DNA of 64,000 nucleotides from Hyphomicrobiales bacterium (GCA_900473745.1 UCMW01000007.1:1-64000); one strand, 5' to 3'. Shown: positions 51,048-60,679, counted from the first letter of the stretch. Numbers and translations are program-made. The notes: a model not told the origin generated them from the sequence alone.

Positions 51048-52154
51048 ATGCAATTCCATCTTCTCGCAAGCGCGGCCCTGGCCGCGCTGATCGCCGCAGC
51101 CCCCGCCGCCCGCGCCGACATCGTGCTCGGTCTCATGGCACCGCTGACCGGCCCGCTCGCCGCAGTCGGCGCCCAGGTGAAGAACGGTGCCGAGACCGCG
51201 ATCGAGGAAATCAACAAGAAGGGCGGCATCAACGGCGAACAGGTTTCGCTCAAGGTCGCCGACGATGCCGGAGAGCCGAAGCAGGGCGTATCGGCGGCCA
51301 ACCAGTTGGTCGGTGACGGCGTGATGTTCGTCGTCGGCCCCGTGACGTCTGGCGTCGCCGTCCCGGCCTCCGACGTCTTCGCCGAAAACGGCGCGCTGAT
51401 GGTCACCCCGACTGCAACCGCACCCGATCTCACAGCCCGCGGCCTCACGACGGTCCTGCGCACCTGCGGTCGTGACGACCAGCAGGCGGAAGTCGCAGCC
51501 GCCTACGTCCTCGCCAACTTCAAGGACAAGAAGGTCGCGATCCTCAACGACAAGGGTCAGTACGGCAAGGGCCTCGCCGATGCCTTCAAGGCGACGCTGA
51601 ACGCAGCCGGCATCCAGGAAGTCTTCAACGACGCACTCACCCCGGGCGAGAAGGACTTCAGCGCGCTGACCACACGCCTCAAGGCCGATGGCGTCGAGGT
51701 GATCTATTTCGGCGGCTATTATCCGGAAGCCGGCCTCCTCTCGCGCCAGCTGAAGGATATCGGCGTACAGGCGACGCTCATCGGCGGTGACGGGTTGTCG
51801 AACACCGAATTCGCCACCATCGGCGGCGAAGCGGCCAATGGTGTCATCTTCACCAATGCCGCCGACGCAATGAAGAACGAAGACAGCAAGGCGGCAGCGG
51901 CAGCGCTCGCCGCCAAGAACATTCCGGCCGAGGCCTTCACGCTGAACGCCTATGCCGCCGTCGAAGTCATCGCCGCCGGCATCACCAAGGCCGGCAGCGC
52001 GGACGACGCCGAGGCAGTCGCAGCCGCCCTCAAAGACGGCTCGGAAATCCCGACCGCCATCGGCAAGCTCACCTATGGCGAAACCGGCGACCTGACCTCG
52101 CAGAGCTTCTCGCTCTACAAGTGGGATGGCGGCAAGACGGTCACGGTCGAGTAA
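51048..52154 (+). CDS. Branched-chain amino acid-type ABC transporter substrate-binding protein (orphan)
   Basis: A 368-residue periplasmic binding protein of the LivJ/LivK (peripla_BP_6) family. It has a signal peptide ending [10 protein letters not shown], then [39 protein letters not shown], a possible disulfide Cys in [13 protein letters not shown], and [20 protein letters not shown]. Ligands in this family include Leu/Ile/Val and other small molecules. No LivH/M/G/F genes are adjacent, so it must use a transporter encoded elsewhere. GGAG precedes the ATG and a strong terminator follows. Confidence 0.9.
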   Translation: MQFHLLASAALAALIAAAPAARADIVLGLMAPLTGPLAAVGAQVKNGAETAIEEINKKGGINGEQVSLKVADDAGEPKQGVSAANQLVGDGVMFVVGPVTSGVAVPASDVFAENGALMVTPTATAPDLTARGLTTVLRTCGRDDQQAEVAAAYVLANFKDKKVAILNDKGQYGKGLADAFKATLNAAGIQEVFNDALTPGEKDFSALTTRLKADGVEVIYFGGYYPEAGLLSRQLKDIGVQATLIGGDGLSNTEFATIGGEAANGVIFTNAADAMKNEDSKAAAAALAAKNIPAEAFTLNAYAAVEVIAAGITKAGSADDAEAVAAALKDGSEIPTAIGKLTYGETGDLTSQSFSLYKWDGGKTVTVE

Positions 52155-52178
52155 GGCTCGACGCGTGCAAAGCTTGAG

Positions 52179-52204
52179 AAGGCGGCCGGTGACGGCCGCC
52201 TTTT
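52179..52204 (+). terminator. Rho-independent terminator
   Basis: AAGGCGGCC (52179-52187) pairs with GGCCGCCTT (52194-52202); TTTTG (52201-52205) begins within the 3' arm. It ends the binding-protein gene. Confidence 0.8.
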
Positions 52205-52349
52205 GTGTTTGGACAGCCCGGTAGACAATGAGCCCTCGGCCTGAGATGGGAGCGCATGCGGCCCTTCGAAGGAGAGGGGTGGTGCTGGGGTCGCGGCCTG
52301 GGTCCTTCGAGCCTGCTACAACAGGCACTTCAAGGGAACGCGCCACCGC

Positions 52350-53027
52350 TCAGTCCGCATATATCATCTTCCTCGACATGCCACCGTCGAGCGTCAGAAC
52401 TTCGCCTGTGACGAAGCCGGCGCCGGCCAGATAGAGCACGGCCTTCGCGACGTCCTCAGGCCGGCCGGCCCGGCCGACCGGGTGCTGGTCGTGGTCTACG
52501 GGCCTCAGATCCGTTTCCTTCGTGATCCAGCCGGGCGCGATCCCGTTCACCCGGATTTTCGGTCCGAGGCTGACGGCGAGAGCATGTGTGATGCCGAAGA
52601 GGCCGCCCTTCGACGCGGCATAGGCTTCCGTATTCTTTTCCGACATGAAGGCGCGGGTCGACAACATGTTGATGATCGAAGCCCCCTCGCCCATCAGCGG
52701 CACAGCTGCCCGCGTCATCAGGAAGGCCGCAGTCAGATGGCTGTCCGTCACTTTGCGCCATTCGTCGAGCGAAAGCTCCGTGATCGGCCAACGGTCCGGA
52801 CTGGCAATGCCGGCATTGTTGACGAGGAGATCAAGGCTCTCCCAGCCGAGTTCGACAAAGGCCCTCCCGACCGCCGCCTCGTCGGAGACATCACAGACGA
52901 TCGACCGAATGCCGGCCGGCGCCTCCCGGATATCGAAGGAGGCCACCTCGTAATCGGCCATTTGAAGGGCAGTGCAGAGTTCCGCGCCGATGAGGCCGGC
53001 GCCACCTGTGACGATTGCGTGTTTCAT
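52350..53027 (-). CDS. SDR family oxidoreductase
   Basis: A 225-residue classical SDR: cofactor motif TGGAGLIG at residues 7-14, LLVNNAGIASP, and the Ser-Tyr-Lys triad in MLSTRAFMSEKNTEAYAASKGG. The shortened N-terminal half and the LTLDGGMSRKMIYAD C-terminus fit a small SDR. The start MKHAIVTGG at 53027 is the only good one. It lies 52 bp downstream of the DCC-family gene on the same strand and could be co-transcribed. Substrate unknown. Confidence 0.85.
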   Translation of the reverse strand: MKHAIVTGGAGLIGAELCTALQMADYEVASFDIREAPAGIRSIVCDVSDEAAVGRAFVELGWESLDLLVNNAGIASPDRWPITELSLDEWRKVTDSHLTAAFLMTRAAVPLMGEGASIINMLSTRAFMSEKNTEAYAASKGGLFGITHALAVSLGPKIRVNGIAPGWITKETDLRPVDHDQHPVGRAGRPEDVAKAVLYLAGAGFVTGEVLTLDGGMSRKMIYAD

Positions 53028-53078
53028 GAAGCCTTCAACGGTGGCGGATCGGGAAAGTTTCTCTGATCGGATCGGCTG

Positions 53079-53492
53079 TCAGAGCAATCGGTCCCGAAAC
53101 TCCGGCGCTGGCAGCCAGCAGCTGTCGCGTTTGCCGAATATGCGGTAGCGGTTGCGCGCGATCATCCGATAGAGCGGGTCGCGGATGAAACGCGGCACCA
53201 GCCGGAAAATGGAAAGCGCTTTCCACGGCCAGCCGAGGCCGGCATAGATCGATAGCACCGCATCGCAGTCGCGTTGCATGGTGTCGCCATCGACCACGAT
53301 CATCGTGTCGGGATCGATGGGATCGATACCGAAACGGCGATAGATCGCTGAACCGACCTCCCCTTGCATCGAGGCAAGGCGGAAGCGCTTTTTGTGGTCC
53401 TGCGTCAGCACGAATTGCGCATTGGCCGAACACAGAATGCATTCGGCATCAAAAAGGATGATCGGGCCGGTGGCTTCGATATGGGTTTCCAT
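53079..53492 (-). CDS. DCC-family (DUF393) thiol-disulfide oxidoreductase-like protein
   Basis: A 137-residue thioredoxin-fold protein with the family signature DAECILC (DxxCxxC) at residues 16-22. The segments DPDTMIVVDGDTMQRDCDAVL and FRLVPRFIRDPLYRMIARNRY are also typical. DCC proteins have the conserved redox CxxC and are thought to be thiol-disulfide enzymes, but their substrates are unknown. The sequence ends DSCWLPAPEFRDRLL. It lies between the SDR gene and a divergent rhodanese gene. Confidence 0.9.
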   Translation of the reverse strand: METHIEATGPIILFDAECILCSANAQFVLTQDHKKRFRLASMQGEVGSAIYRRFGIDPIDPDTMIVVDGDTMQRDCDAVLSIYAGLGWPWKALSIFRLVPRFIRDPLYRMIARNRYRIFGKRDSCWLPAPEFRDRLL

Positions 53493-53624
53493 GCCAGGAA
53501 ACTAGGCGATCGGGACAGCCGCTTCAATGGGACCGATTGTCCTTCGACCTTGGCAGACGGTGACAGGCGCGCGCTATGCGTTATGCTGGCCGACGAGGGC
53601 AAAACGAGGTTCCCGGTGGGCGGC

Positions 53625-54026
53625 ATGAAGAAGGGTTACAAGGACTTGCTGGCGGAAGCCGAGGCACTGGTCGAGGCGGTGAATCCATCTGAGGCGGCCC
53701 GCCTTCATGCCCGCGACGACGTTGTTTTCGTCGACCTGCGAGATCCGCGGGAGCGGGAGCGCGAAGGCACGATTCCGAACGCCTTTTCCTGCCCGCGCGG
53801 CATGCTGGAATTCTGGATCGACCCGGAAAGCCCCTATCACAAGCCGATCTTTGCCGAGGACAAACACTTCCTCTTCTTCTGTGCCAGCGGCTGGCGCTCC
53901 GCGCTCGCCACCAGGACGGCCCTGGACATGGGCCTCGAACACGTCAGCCATATCTCGGGCGGTTTCACTGCCTGGCTTGACGCCGGACTGCCAGTGGATG
54001 CGGTGATGGCCAAGGTCAAGCCGTAG
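53625..54026 (+). CDS. Rhodanese-like domain protein
   Basis: A 133-residue single rhodanese domain: VVFVDLRDPREREREGTIPNA (with the REG motif) and the catalytic loop CASGWRSA, where the Cys accepts sulfur. The C-terminal ISGGFTAWLDAGLPV is typical. Single-domain rhodaneses transfer sulfane sulfur in cell redox or metabolism. The ATG at 53625 was taken because the conserved MKKGYKDLLAEAEALV begins there; no strong ribosome site is visible. An upstream ATG at 53583 is possible. Divergent from the DCC gene. Confidence 0.85.
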   Translation: MKKGYKDLLAEAEALVEAVNPSEAARLHARDDVVFVDLRDPREREREGTIPNAFSCPRGMLEFWIDPESPYHKPIFAEDKHFLFFCASGWRSALATRTALDMGLEHVSHISGGFTAWLDAGLPVDAVMAKVKP

Positions 54027-54258
54027 CCATCGACCAGCATGTCAAGGCCACCGCTCGGCTCGACACCCGGCGCCCTCGGCAACCAACACTTGAACAGCCA
54101 AAAAAACGCCCCATCTAGAAGTGTGACAGTCGCACGACTGCACCCGGCGCATGATGCACCCCTGGTCTGGTCGATGAGTGCAACAGTCCGCTGGCGCTGT
54201 GTCGATGACATCAGGTCGTCGACACCGGGCCTCGGACCGGTCTCGTCAGGAGACAGTC

Positions 54259-54627
54259 ATGGTCGAACGGATCAACCGCATTTCCCGCAGTGACGCCAGC
54301 GCCCCGACGGATGTCGGCCACACCCTGAACATAGGCTCGGACGCCGAAAACGCCTGGGTCGCTGCCCGCCAGTCGCAAATCAACCACGACATCGAAGAAC
54401 GCCAGAGAAAGATGCTGGAAGAGAGGGAAAGGCGCGGAACGCTCGACGACGAGCAGTCGACGGACGACCCCGATACGCCATCCAGGCAATGGGTGGAAGC
54501 GACCGGCACGGATGTCCCGACGGAAGGCGAGGCAGACGAACCGCGCCTTTCCGGCGAAAGCGAGCGCATCGGCACCCAGAACTTCGACGAGGACACCCCC
54601 TTTGGCAATCGCGTCGCAATCGTCTGA
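54259..54627 (+). CDS. Small acidic hypothetical protein
   Basis: A 122-residue protein starting MVERINRISRSDASAPTDVG. It has a predicted helix (ENAWVAARQSQINHDIEERQ), then a long acidic, probably disordered tail rich in Glu, Asp and Thr, with no Cys. There is no signal peptide, membrane segment or recognisable domain. AGGAG precedes the ATG at 54259. The 230 bp upstream contain nothing I can identify. It could be a rhizobial lineage-specific protein; function unknown. Confidence 0.6.
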   Translation: MVERINRISRSDASAPTDVGHTLNIGSDAENAWVAARQSQINHDIEERQRKMLEERERRGTLDDEQSTDDPDTPSRQWVEATGTDVPTEGEADEPRLSGESERIGTQNFDEDTPFGNRVAIV

Positions 54628-54722
54628 CGCAGTCGCTCCAACCTCTGAAGCCGCCCCGACACATCCGCGTCGCACTTTGCCGGCAATCACTCTAGAGTGC
54701 CGCCAAACAGACGAGGACCGCC

Positions 54723-55592
54723 ATGCCACAGACGATTCGCATCGAAAACGCAGACCTCATGGTCGAAGTCTCCACGCTCGGCGCCGAGATGCAGTCGCTG
54801 AAGACGACCGATGGTCGCGACTGGCTGTGGAATGGCGACACGGCGTGGTGGACGGGGCGCTCGCCGATCCTGTTTCCGATCGTCGGGAAGGCGCCCGGCG
54901 ACAGGCTGGCGGTGAATGGGCAGATCTATCCCATGGCCCAGCACGGCATCGCACGACGCCGCGAGTTCAGCCTCGTCGAGCAGACCTCGAATGCCTGCCG
55001 CCATGAACTCGTCTCGAACGCGGAGACGCGAGCAGTCTATCCCTTCGATTTTCGCCTGACGCTGGAGCACTGCCTGGAAGGCCGAAAGCTTTCGGTGACG
55101 GCGACTGTCGAGAACATTGGCGAGCCCCCCCTTCCCTTCGGCATCGGCTTCCACCCTGCCTTTCGCTGGCCGCTCCCGGGCGCGGAGAACAAGCGTCACG
55201 CGGTGATGCTCGACAACGGCGCCGAACCCGGCGTGGTGCAACTCGAAGACGGGCTGATCGGCAGGACGCTGCCGACCTCTCCCTTCACCGCAGGCCGCCT
55301 CGACCTTGCGCATTCCCTCTTTGACAACGACGCGCTGATTTTCCCGGAAGGCGCCGGCACAGGCCTCACCTTCGGCGCCGATGGCGGCCCCAGGCTTTCC
55401 TTCACCTTTGAAAACCTGCCCAATATCGCGCTTTGGCAAAAACCTGGCGCGCCTTTCCTCTGCATCGAACCATGGCACGGTATGGCAGCCCATGCTGGCG
55501 GCACGGCGGAACTCGTCGAACGGCCCTATACGGTCGCGTTGGCTGCGGGGGATGAAATGCGGTTCGGGTTCACGGTCGAGATCAACGGCTGA
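54723..55592 (+). CDS. Aldose 1-epimerase family protein
   Basis: A 289-residue beta-sandwich protein of the galactose mutarotase-like superfamily (LacX/aldose epimerase subgroup). Conserved pieces are LGAEMQSLKTTDGRDWLWNGD, FPIVGKAPGDR, HGIARRREFSLVE, FGIGFHPAFRWPL (His probably catalytic) and FLCIEPWHGMA with the catalytic Glu. Such enzymes interconvert anomers of aldoses or sugar phosphates; the substrate is not fixed by the sequence. It is a monocistronic gene upstream of a cyclase gene. Confidence 0.88.
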   Translation: MPQTIRIENADLMVEVSTLGAEMQSLKTTDGRDWLWNGDTAWWTGRSPILFPIVGKAPGDRLAVNGQIYPMAQHGIARRREFSLVEQTSNACRHELVSNAETRAVYPFDFRLTLEHCLEGRKLSVTATVENIGEPPLPFGIGFHPAFRWPLPGAENKRHAVMLDNGAEPGVVQLEDGLIGRTLPTSPFTAGRLDLAHSLFDNDALIFPEGAGTGLTFGADGGPRLSFTFENLPNIALWQKPGAPFLCIEPWHGMAAHAGGTAELVERPYTVALAAGDEMRFGFTVEING

Positions 55593-55688
55593 GGGCGCCT
55601 GTCGCGCCGATGCGCAGTGATCACTTGCCGACGCGCTGCCTTCCGGTACTCTGCCTGTGTGGACACCACTTGGAGAGGGATGAAACCG

Positions 55689-56501
55689 ATGTGCAATCAT
55701 TGCGTGATGGAGAATGTGAAGCAGAGCATGCTGTCGCGGCGCTCCCTGTTCAAGGGTATGGCCTTCGCGGGCGCAGCGGTTGCGACCGGTGGCATCGCGC
55801 GGCCTGTTCTGGCGCAACAGAGCCCGAACAAGGTGATCGACCTGACCCATGCCTATGACGGGTCCTTTCCGACCTTCGACGGCAAGCCGGGCATCGAATA
55901 TGAATGGGCCGTGGAATTCGCCGGCAATGGCTACCAGCTGCACAAGCTGACGATCTTCGAACATACGGGCACGCATATCGATGCGCCGCTGCATTTCAGC
56001 GCCGACGGCAAGGGTGTCGACGAGATCGAGCCGGCACAGCTGGTGGCGCCGCTTGCCATCATCGACATCACCGACCGGGCGAAGGAAGATGCCAATGCAA
56101 TGGTCGAAGCGTCAGATGTCGAGACCTGGATCAGCGCCAATGGCGAAATCCCCGCCGGCTCCGTCGTTGCACTGCGTTCCGGCTGGGCGCGAAAGGTCAC
56201 CGACCCTGCCTTCCGCAACGACGGCGAAGGCAAGTTTGCCTTCCCGGGCTTTGCCAAGTCGGCGACCGACCTGCTCGCCACGCTCGACGTCGCCGCGATT
56301 GGCGTCGACACACTCTCGCTCGATCCGGGTAACTCGGCCGATTTCGCCGTGCACACGAGCTGGCTGCCGGGCGGGCGTTACGGCATCGAATGCCTGAACA
56401 ATCTGGAAGAACTGCCGGTCAAGGGCGCGACCATCATCGTTGGCGCGCCCAAGCACAAGGGCGGCACCGGCGGCCCGGCCCGCGTCCTAGCGCTGGTGTG
56501 A
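55689..56501 (+). CDS. Cyclase family protein (kynurenine-formamidase-like), Tat-exported
   Basis: A 270-residue metal-dependent hydrolase. It has a twin-arginine signal SRRSLFKGMAFAGA, then the cyclase-family motif HTGTHIDAPLHF (metal-binding His/Asp) and WLPGGRYGIECLNNLEELP. The family includes kynurenine formamidase and isatin hydrolase; the true substrate here is unknown. I prefer the ATG at 55689 (MCNHCVMENVKQSM) over 55680; both are near GGAGAGGG. It is followed after 13 bp by an AhpD-like gene, suggesting a shared operon. Export would place it in the periplasm. Confidence 0.85.
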   Translation: MCNHCVMENVKQSMLSRRSLFKGMAFAGAAVATGGIARPVLAQQSPNKVIDLTHAYDGSFPTFDGKPGIEYEWAVEFAGNGYQLHKLTIFEHTGTHIDAPLHFSADGKGVDEIEPAQLVAPLAIIDITDRAKEDANAMVEASDVETWISANGEIPAGSVVALRSGWARKVTDPAFRNDGEGKFAFPGFAKSATDLLATLDVAAIGVDTLSLDPGNSADFAVHTSWLPGGRYGIECLNNLEELPVKGATIIVGAPKHKGGTGGPARVLALV

Positions 56502-56514
56502 GGCAGGGCGTCTG

Positions 56515-56931
56515 ATGACGGTTCTCCCCCTGTTGAGCGATGAGGAGGCGAGCGCAGAAGCGCTCGCCGTCTTCAACGACATCCGCGAGAAACGCGGCAC
56601 CGATTACGTCAACAAATTCTGGCGGGCGCTGGCCCATGATCCGGACGAGCTGAAATCCGTCTGGGAGCGTTTGCAGACGGTCATGGCACCGGGCGCACTC
56701 GATCCCCTGATCAAGGAGCTGATCTACATCGCCGTCTCGGCCACCCATGGCTGCGCTTACTGCGTCCATTCGCATACGGCCTCGGCCAAGGCCAAGGGGC
56801 TCACGCCAGAAATGCATGCCGAACTCTTGCAGGTGATTGCCATGGCGAGCCGCACCAATGCATTGGCGGTCGCACTCGGTGTGCCCGTCGACGAACGCTT
56901 CGAGGCAACGCCACCGAAGCAAAGCGGTTGA
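56515..56931 (+). CDS. Carboxymuconolactone decarboxylase / AhpD-like protein
   Basis: A 138-residue all-helical protein with the AhpD-type redox motif CAYCVHSHT (CxxCxxxH) after AVSATHG. Such proteins are small peroxidases, thiol peroxidase partners or decarboxylases. The family is assigned from the CxxC and SHT motif and from helical repeats around [19 protein letters not shown]. It is 13 bp after the cyclase gene and 91 bp before adenine deaminase, so the three could be in one transcript. Specific substrate unknown. Confidence 0.88.
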   Translation: MTVLPLLSDEEASAEALAVFNDIREKRGTDYVNKFWRALAHDPDELKSVWERLQTVMAPGALDPLIKELIYIAVSATHGCAYCVHSHTASAKAKGLTPEMHAELLQVIAMASRTNALAVALGVPVDERFEATPPKQSG

Positions 56932-57022
56932 GCCGCGACGGGTAACCGAGATCTCGGCCCTTCCCCTTCCCCTGTGCCAATCGCTACAGTGGAGGCGGAA
57001 CAACAGAATCGGAGACGCCCGC

Positions 57023-58717
57023 ATGACCGACCTCGAACGCCGCATCGACCAGGGCACGGGCCGCGAGCCGGCGGATATCGTCTTGAAAGGCGGGCGCTTC
57101 TTCGATCTGGTCACCGGCGAACTGGTCGCATCCGACATCGCCATCTGCGGCGAGACGATCATCGGCACGGTCGAGGCTTACGAAGGCCGCGAGGTCATCG
57201 ACGTCACCGGCAAGATCGTCGTGCCCGGCTTCATCGATACCCATCTGCACATCGAAAGCTCGCTCGTCACGCCGCATGAATTCGACCGCTGCGTGCTGCC
57301 CTATGGCGTGACGACCGTGATTTGCGATCCGCACGAGATTGCCAATGTGCTCGGAACCGAGGGCATCCAGTTCTTTCTCGATTCGGCCGAACAGACGATC
57401 ATGGACATCCGCGTCCAGCTCTCCTCCTGCGTGCCGGCGACGCATCTGGAAACCTCCGGCGCCGATCTGCCCATCGAGCGTCTCCTGCCCTTCCGAGACC
57501 ATCCCAAGGTCATCGGGCTTGCCGAATTCATGAATTTCCCCGGCGTGATCCACAAGGATCCGATCTGCATGGCCAAGCTCGAAGCTTTTCAGGACGGCCA
57601 TATCGACGGCCATTCGCCGCTGCTCTCCGGCCGCGACCTGAACGGCTATCTCTCCGCCCGCATCCGCACCGACCATGAATGCACGAGTGCGGCGGAAGCC
57701 ATGGAGAAGATCCGCAAGGGGATGCATATCCTGGTGCGCGAAGGCTCGGTATCGAAGGACCTGCACGCCCTGATGCCGATCCTTACCGAGCGGCTCTCGC
57801 CGTTCCTCGCGCTCTGCACCGATGACCGCAATCCGCTCGACATCGCCGAACAGGGCCACCTCGACTACATGATCCGCGAGGCGATCAGAAACGGCGTCGA
57901 GCCGCTCGCCATCTATCGTGCAGCTTCCATCTCGGCGGCCCGCGCCTTTGGACTGCGCGATCGTGGGCTCGTGGCTCCGGGCTGGCGGGCCGATCTCGTC
58001 GTCGTCGACAGCCTCGAAAACTGCAAGGCCGAGATGGTCTTTTCCGCCGGCCGTCGCGTGACCGACGAACTTTTCACTACCCGCAATCCGGTCGCCCCCG
58101 TCGGTCTCGACAGCGTCAAGGCGCGGGTGGTGAAGGCGGCGGATTTCGGCGTGCCGGTGGCGGAAGGCGAAACGCCCGTGATCGGCGTCATGCCCGGCAA
58201 GATCATCACCGAGCACCGCCGCTATCGCCTGCCGACCTCCGGCAACCAGACCTCCGTCGATCTCGCAAACGACGTGATCAAGGTCGCGGTCATCGAGCGT
58301 CATGGCAAGAACGGCAACCACGCCAATGGCTTCGTCCAGGGTTTCGGCCTGAAGAAGGGCGCGATCGCCTCCACCGTCGGCCATGACAGCCACAACATCT
58401 GCGTCGTCGGTGTCTCCGAGGAGGACATGGCCATCGCCGCGAACAGGCTCGGCGAAATCAAGGGCGGCTTTGTCGTGGTCGAGGACGGCAAGGTCACCGG
58501 CGAAATCCCGCTCCCCGTCGCCGGTCTGATGAGCCTGGAACCCTATGAAAGTGTGCGCGACACGCTGCACCACTTGAGACAAACCGCCTATGCCCTTGGA
58601 ACAACACTCGAAGAACCCTTCCTCCAGGTCGCCTTCCTGCCGCTTCCGGTCATCCCGCATTTGAAGATCTCGGATAAGGGCATGGTGGATGTCGACCAGT
58701 TCCGACTGATCGGGTGA
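57023..58717 (+). CDS. ade: Adenine deaminase
   Basis: A 564-residue amidohydrolase. The start is [20 protein letters not shown]. The metal-binding motif DTHLHIESS follows GFI, and [19 protein letters not shown] and FMNFPGV are diagnostic of the two-domain adenine deaminase group. It converts adenine to hypoxanthine in purine salvage. C-terminal DSHNICVVG and [13 protein letters not shown] are conserved. Chosen start 57023 has GGAG 8 nt upstream. Confidence 0.95.
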   Translation: MTDLERRIDQGTGREPADIVLKGGRFFDLVTGELVASDIAICGETIIGTVEAYEGREVIDVTGKIVVPGFIDTHLHIESSLVTPHEFDRCVLPYGVTTVICDPHEIANVLGTEGIQFFLDSAEQTIMDIRVQLSSCVPATHLETSGADLPIERLLPFRDHPKVIGLAEFMNFPGVIHKDPICMAKLEAFQDGHIDGHSPLLSGRDLNGYLSARIRTDHECTSAAEAMEKIRKGMHILVREGSVSKDLHALMPILTERLSPFLALCTDDRNPLDIAEQGHLDYMIREAIRNGVEPLAIYRAASISAARAFGLRDRGLVAPGWRADLVVVDSLENCKAEMVFSAGRRVTDELFTTRNPVAPVGLDSVKARVVKAADFGVPVAEGETPVIGVMPGKIITEHRRYRLPTSGNQTSVDLANDVIKVAVIERHGKNGNHANGFVQGFGLKKGAIASTVGHDSHNICVVGVSEEDMAIAANRLGEIKGGFVVVEDGKVTGEIPLPVAGLMSLEPYESVRDTLHHLRQTAYALGTTLEEPFLQVAFLPLPVIPHLKISDKGMVDVDQFRLIG

Positions 58718-58945
58718 GGATTGGGGGGCGTGGTTTGCAGCGCTGCAAAGTTCAATGCGAAGCAACCTTCAAAACCGATTGGTTGGCTTTCCCACGGGGA
58801 TTGTTCCAAAATCCGCAGCTCCTTTGAGGGCATCGCATTGAATTTTGAACGGCCGGGAAAAAGAATTCCAAATCGAATGCAGTCGCACTGAACGCATCCA
58901 GGCGTGCGTGAGAATCGGGTCCGGTAGCAAACGTGGAGTAAAGCC

Positions 58946-59191
58946 ATGCCGGTCGTTTTTCGGAAGAGCGGATCTCGATTTCTATTCTAGTCGAACGAGG
59001 GATCACCCCAAGAACCCATTCACATCCATGTCTTCCGGGCTGGTGATGACGCAAAGGTCTGGCTGGAGCCGCAGATGGCGCTCGCGGAGAGCAACGGGTT
59101 CAACAGCCGGGAACTCTCTGATATCATGCGCATTGCGAGCGAGAACCGTTCCGAGATCGAAAGGGCATGGCATGAGCATTTCGGCGACTGA
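58946..59191 (+). pseudogene. DUF4160 gene interrupted by an in-frame TAG
   Basis: Translated from the ATG at 58946, this 82-codon frame gives MPVVFRKSGSRFLF, then TAG (58988-58990), then SNEGSPQEPIHIHVFRAGDD and on to ERAWHEHFGD. This is recognisably DUF4160, where FYSNEG is normal, so the stop replaces the Tyr codon at position 15. The frame is otherwise intact over 67 codons, so the lesion looks recent (or reads through). DUF4160 genes are typically coupled to a DUF2442 gene, as here, in a toxin-antitoxin-like pair. Its end overlaps the DUF2442 start by 20 bp. I call it a pseudogene, allowing suppression or sequencing error as alternatives. Confidence 0.8.
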
Positions 59192-59423
59192 AGTTAAGTT
59201 CGACGATGCCACCATTTGGGTCTCGCTTTCAGACGGACGCATTTTGGGCGTGCCGCTTGCCTGGTTTCCGAGGCTTCTGTCCGCATCCTCTGGAGATTTA
59301 TTGAAATACGAACTCAGCTCCACTGGCATTCATTGGGAAGAGCTCGACGAAGACATCTCGGTCGCAGGTCTTTTGGCAGGTCGTGGGGACCAGACAAGAT
59401 CGACCGCTTTGGCGGCGGAATAG
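59172..59423 (+). CDS. DUF2442 domain protein
   Basis: An 83-residue protein starting MSISATEVKFDDATIWVSLS and continuing DGRILGVPLAWFPRLLSAS, the usual DUF2442 core (a small beta-rich domain). DUF2442 proteins are often encoded just downstream of DUF4160 proteins, and the pair has been suggested to be a toxin-antitoxin-like module. Here the upstream partner is interrupted by a stop codon, while this frame is intact. It is followed 11 bp later by an ion-channel gene. Confidence 0.82.
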   Translation: MSISATEVKFDDATIWVSLSDGRILGVPLAWFPRLLSASSGDLLKYELSSTGIHWEELDEDISVAGLLAGRGDQTRSTALAAE

Positions 59424-59434
59424 CTTTTGTCTGC

Positions 59435-60217
59435 ATGAAGATTTCAGCGGAACAATCCCCCCCCCTCCGCCAGCGTCTCGCCCGGCTCTATTACGGCCGC
59501 GACACCGCTGCCATCCGCTTCCAGTTCGCCCTGATGGTGATCGACATCGCCATCATAGGTTTTTTCCTCGCCGGACCCTATCTGCGCGATCGGCCGAGCT
59601 ATCTAATCCTCGACTATGCCATCGCCGCCTGGATCGCGGTCGAAATCCTCGCCCAGTGGGCGGCCTCCCGCACGACGCGGGGCTTCCTGATGCGGCCGAT
59701 GACCTGGGTCGACCTCTTCGTGCTCGGCACGCTGCTCTTTCCGCAATGGCTGTTCAACTTCGCCTTCCTGCGCGTAGCCCGCATATGGGCAGTCGCCCAG
59801 CGGCCGGTCTTCAAGCTGATGCTGCGCAGATTGGGCCTGAAAGAGCAGACGGATGTCGTCACCGCCTTCATCAACCTCTTCGTCTTCCTCTTCCTCGTGA
59901 CGGGCTTCGTCTACACCTTCTTCTTCTACGCCGAAGATGCCGGCACTGGCTTCATCGATGCGCTCTATTTCACCGTGGCGACCGTCACCACGACCGGCTT
60001 CGGCGACATCACGCTGCCGGGCGCGGCCGGCAAATTGACGTCGATCGTCACCATGATCATCGGCATCTCGCTTTTTGTGCGTCTCGCCCAAGCGATCGTG
60101 CGGCCCTACAAGGTGACGTTCCCCTGCCCCGAATGCGGCTTGCAGCGCCATGACGCCGACGCCGTGCACTGCAAGGCCTGCGGCAATGTGCTGAATATTC
60201 CCGACGAAGGCATGTGA
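59435..60217 (+). CDS. Ion channel family protein with C-terminal zinc ribbon
   Basis: A 260-residue membrane protein with five or six transmembrane segments. A potassium-channel-like pore loop contains VTTTGFGD (residues 184-191), close to the TVGYGD selectivity filter. The N-terminal half resembles a voltage-sensor-like bundle but is poor in Arg in S4 (FLRVARIW). The last 30 residues add a zinc ribbon: CPECG (231-235) and CKACG (246-250). Selectivity for K+ is likely but not certain given GFG for GYG. The zinc ribbon tail may sense metal or bind a partner. Confidence 0.85.
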   Translation: MKISAEQSPPLRQRLARLYYGRDTAAIRFQFALMVIDIAIIGFFLAGPYLRDRPSYLILDYAIAAWIAVEILAQWAASRTTRGFLMRPMTWVDLFVLGTLLFPQWLFNFAFLRVARIWAVAQRPVFKLMLRRLGLKEQTDVVTAFINLFVFLFLVTGFVYTFFFYAEDAGTGFIDALYFTVATVTTTGFGDITLPGAAGKLTSIVTMIIGISLFVRLAQAIVRPYKVTFPCPECGLQRHDADAVHCKACGNVLNIPDEGM

Positions 60218-60226
60218 CCAGCGGCC

Positions 60227-60679
60227 TTAAAGCGGCATGCGAAAGTAGACGACTCGCTCGGTCTCCTCGAAGCCGAGTGCCGCATGCATGGCGTGCGAGA
60301 CCGTGTTCTCGAGGCTCGCATCGGAAGCGAGTTCGCTGAGGCCAAGCCCTCGCGCCCAGTCACAGACAGCGGATACGAGCAGACCGGCCACGCCATGCCG
60401 GCGAGACGTCGGCTCAACGACGATACCCTCCAGAAATGCTACGGGCGAAGTTTCGCAGCCGTTGACATAGTCCGACCGGACACTCGCTTCGGCGAGACCG
60501 ACTGCCCGGCCCAAGACATTGAAACAAAGGAACGCAACGACGCTGTTAGATTGGGAAAGCGCTTCTGCAATCTCCTCGCGATGGCCATCAAAAGCGAGTT
60601 CCGGCCAGAGCTGGTGGCGCAGACCGGCCCAGGCGTCGATATCCCCGGGGCCTGCCCCACGCACTGAAAACGTGCTCAT
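60227..60679 (-). CDS. GNAT acetyltransferase resembling aminoglycoside 6'-N-acetyltransferase AAC(6')-I
   Basis: A 150-residue GNAT protein. Its core EASVRSDYVNGCETSPVAFLE, then the acetyl-CoA loop RRHGVAGLLV, and ELASDASLENTVSHAMHAAL with GFEETERVVYFRM closely follow the AAC(6')-I group, which acetylates 6'-amino aminoglycosides. The whole length corresponds. It shares an ATGA overlap with the alpha-glucosidase gene, so it lies in its operon. No integron or transposon signals are near. Chromosomal homologues may act on other amines; enzymatic activity is untested. Confidence 0.8.
   Translation of the reverse strand: MSTFSVRGAGPGDIDAWAGLRHQLWPELAFDGHREEIAEALSQSNSVVAFLCFNVLGRAVGLAEASVRSDYVNGCETSPVAFLEGIVVEPTSRRHGVAGLLVSAVCDWARGLGLSELASDASLENTVSHAMHAALGFEETERVVYFRMPL

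Noticed and set aside
58737-58945. Possible gene or regulatory RNA between adenine deaminase and the DUF4160 frame
   Set aside because: Only a short 10-bp inverted match (TTCAATGCGA/TCGCATTGAA) was found. No convincing reading frame or structured RNA could be supported.
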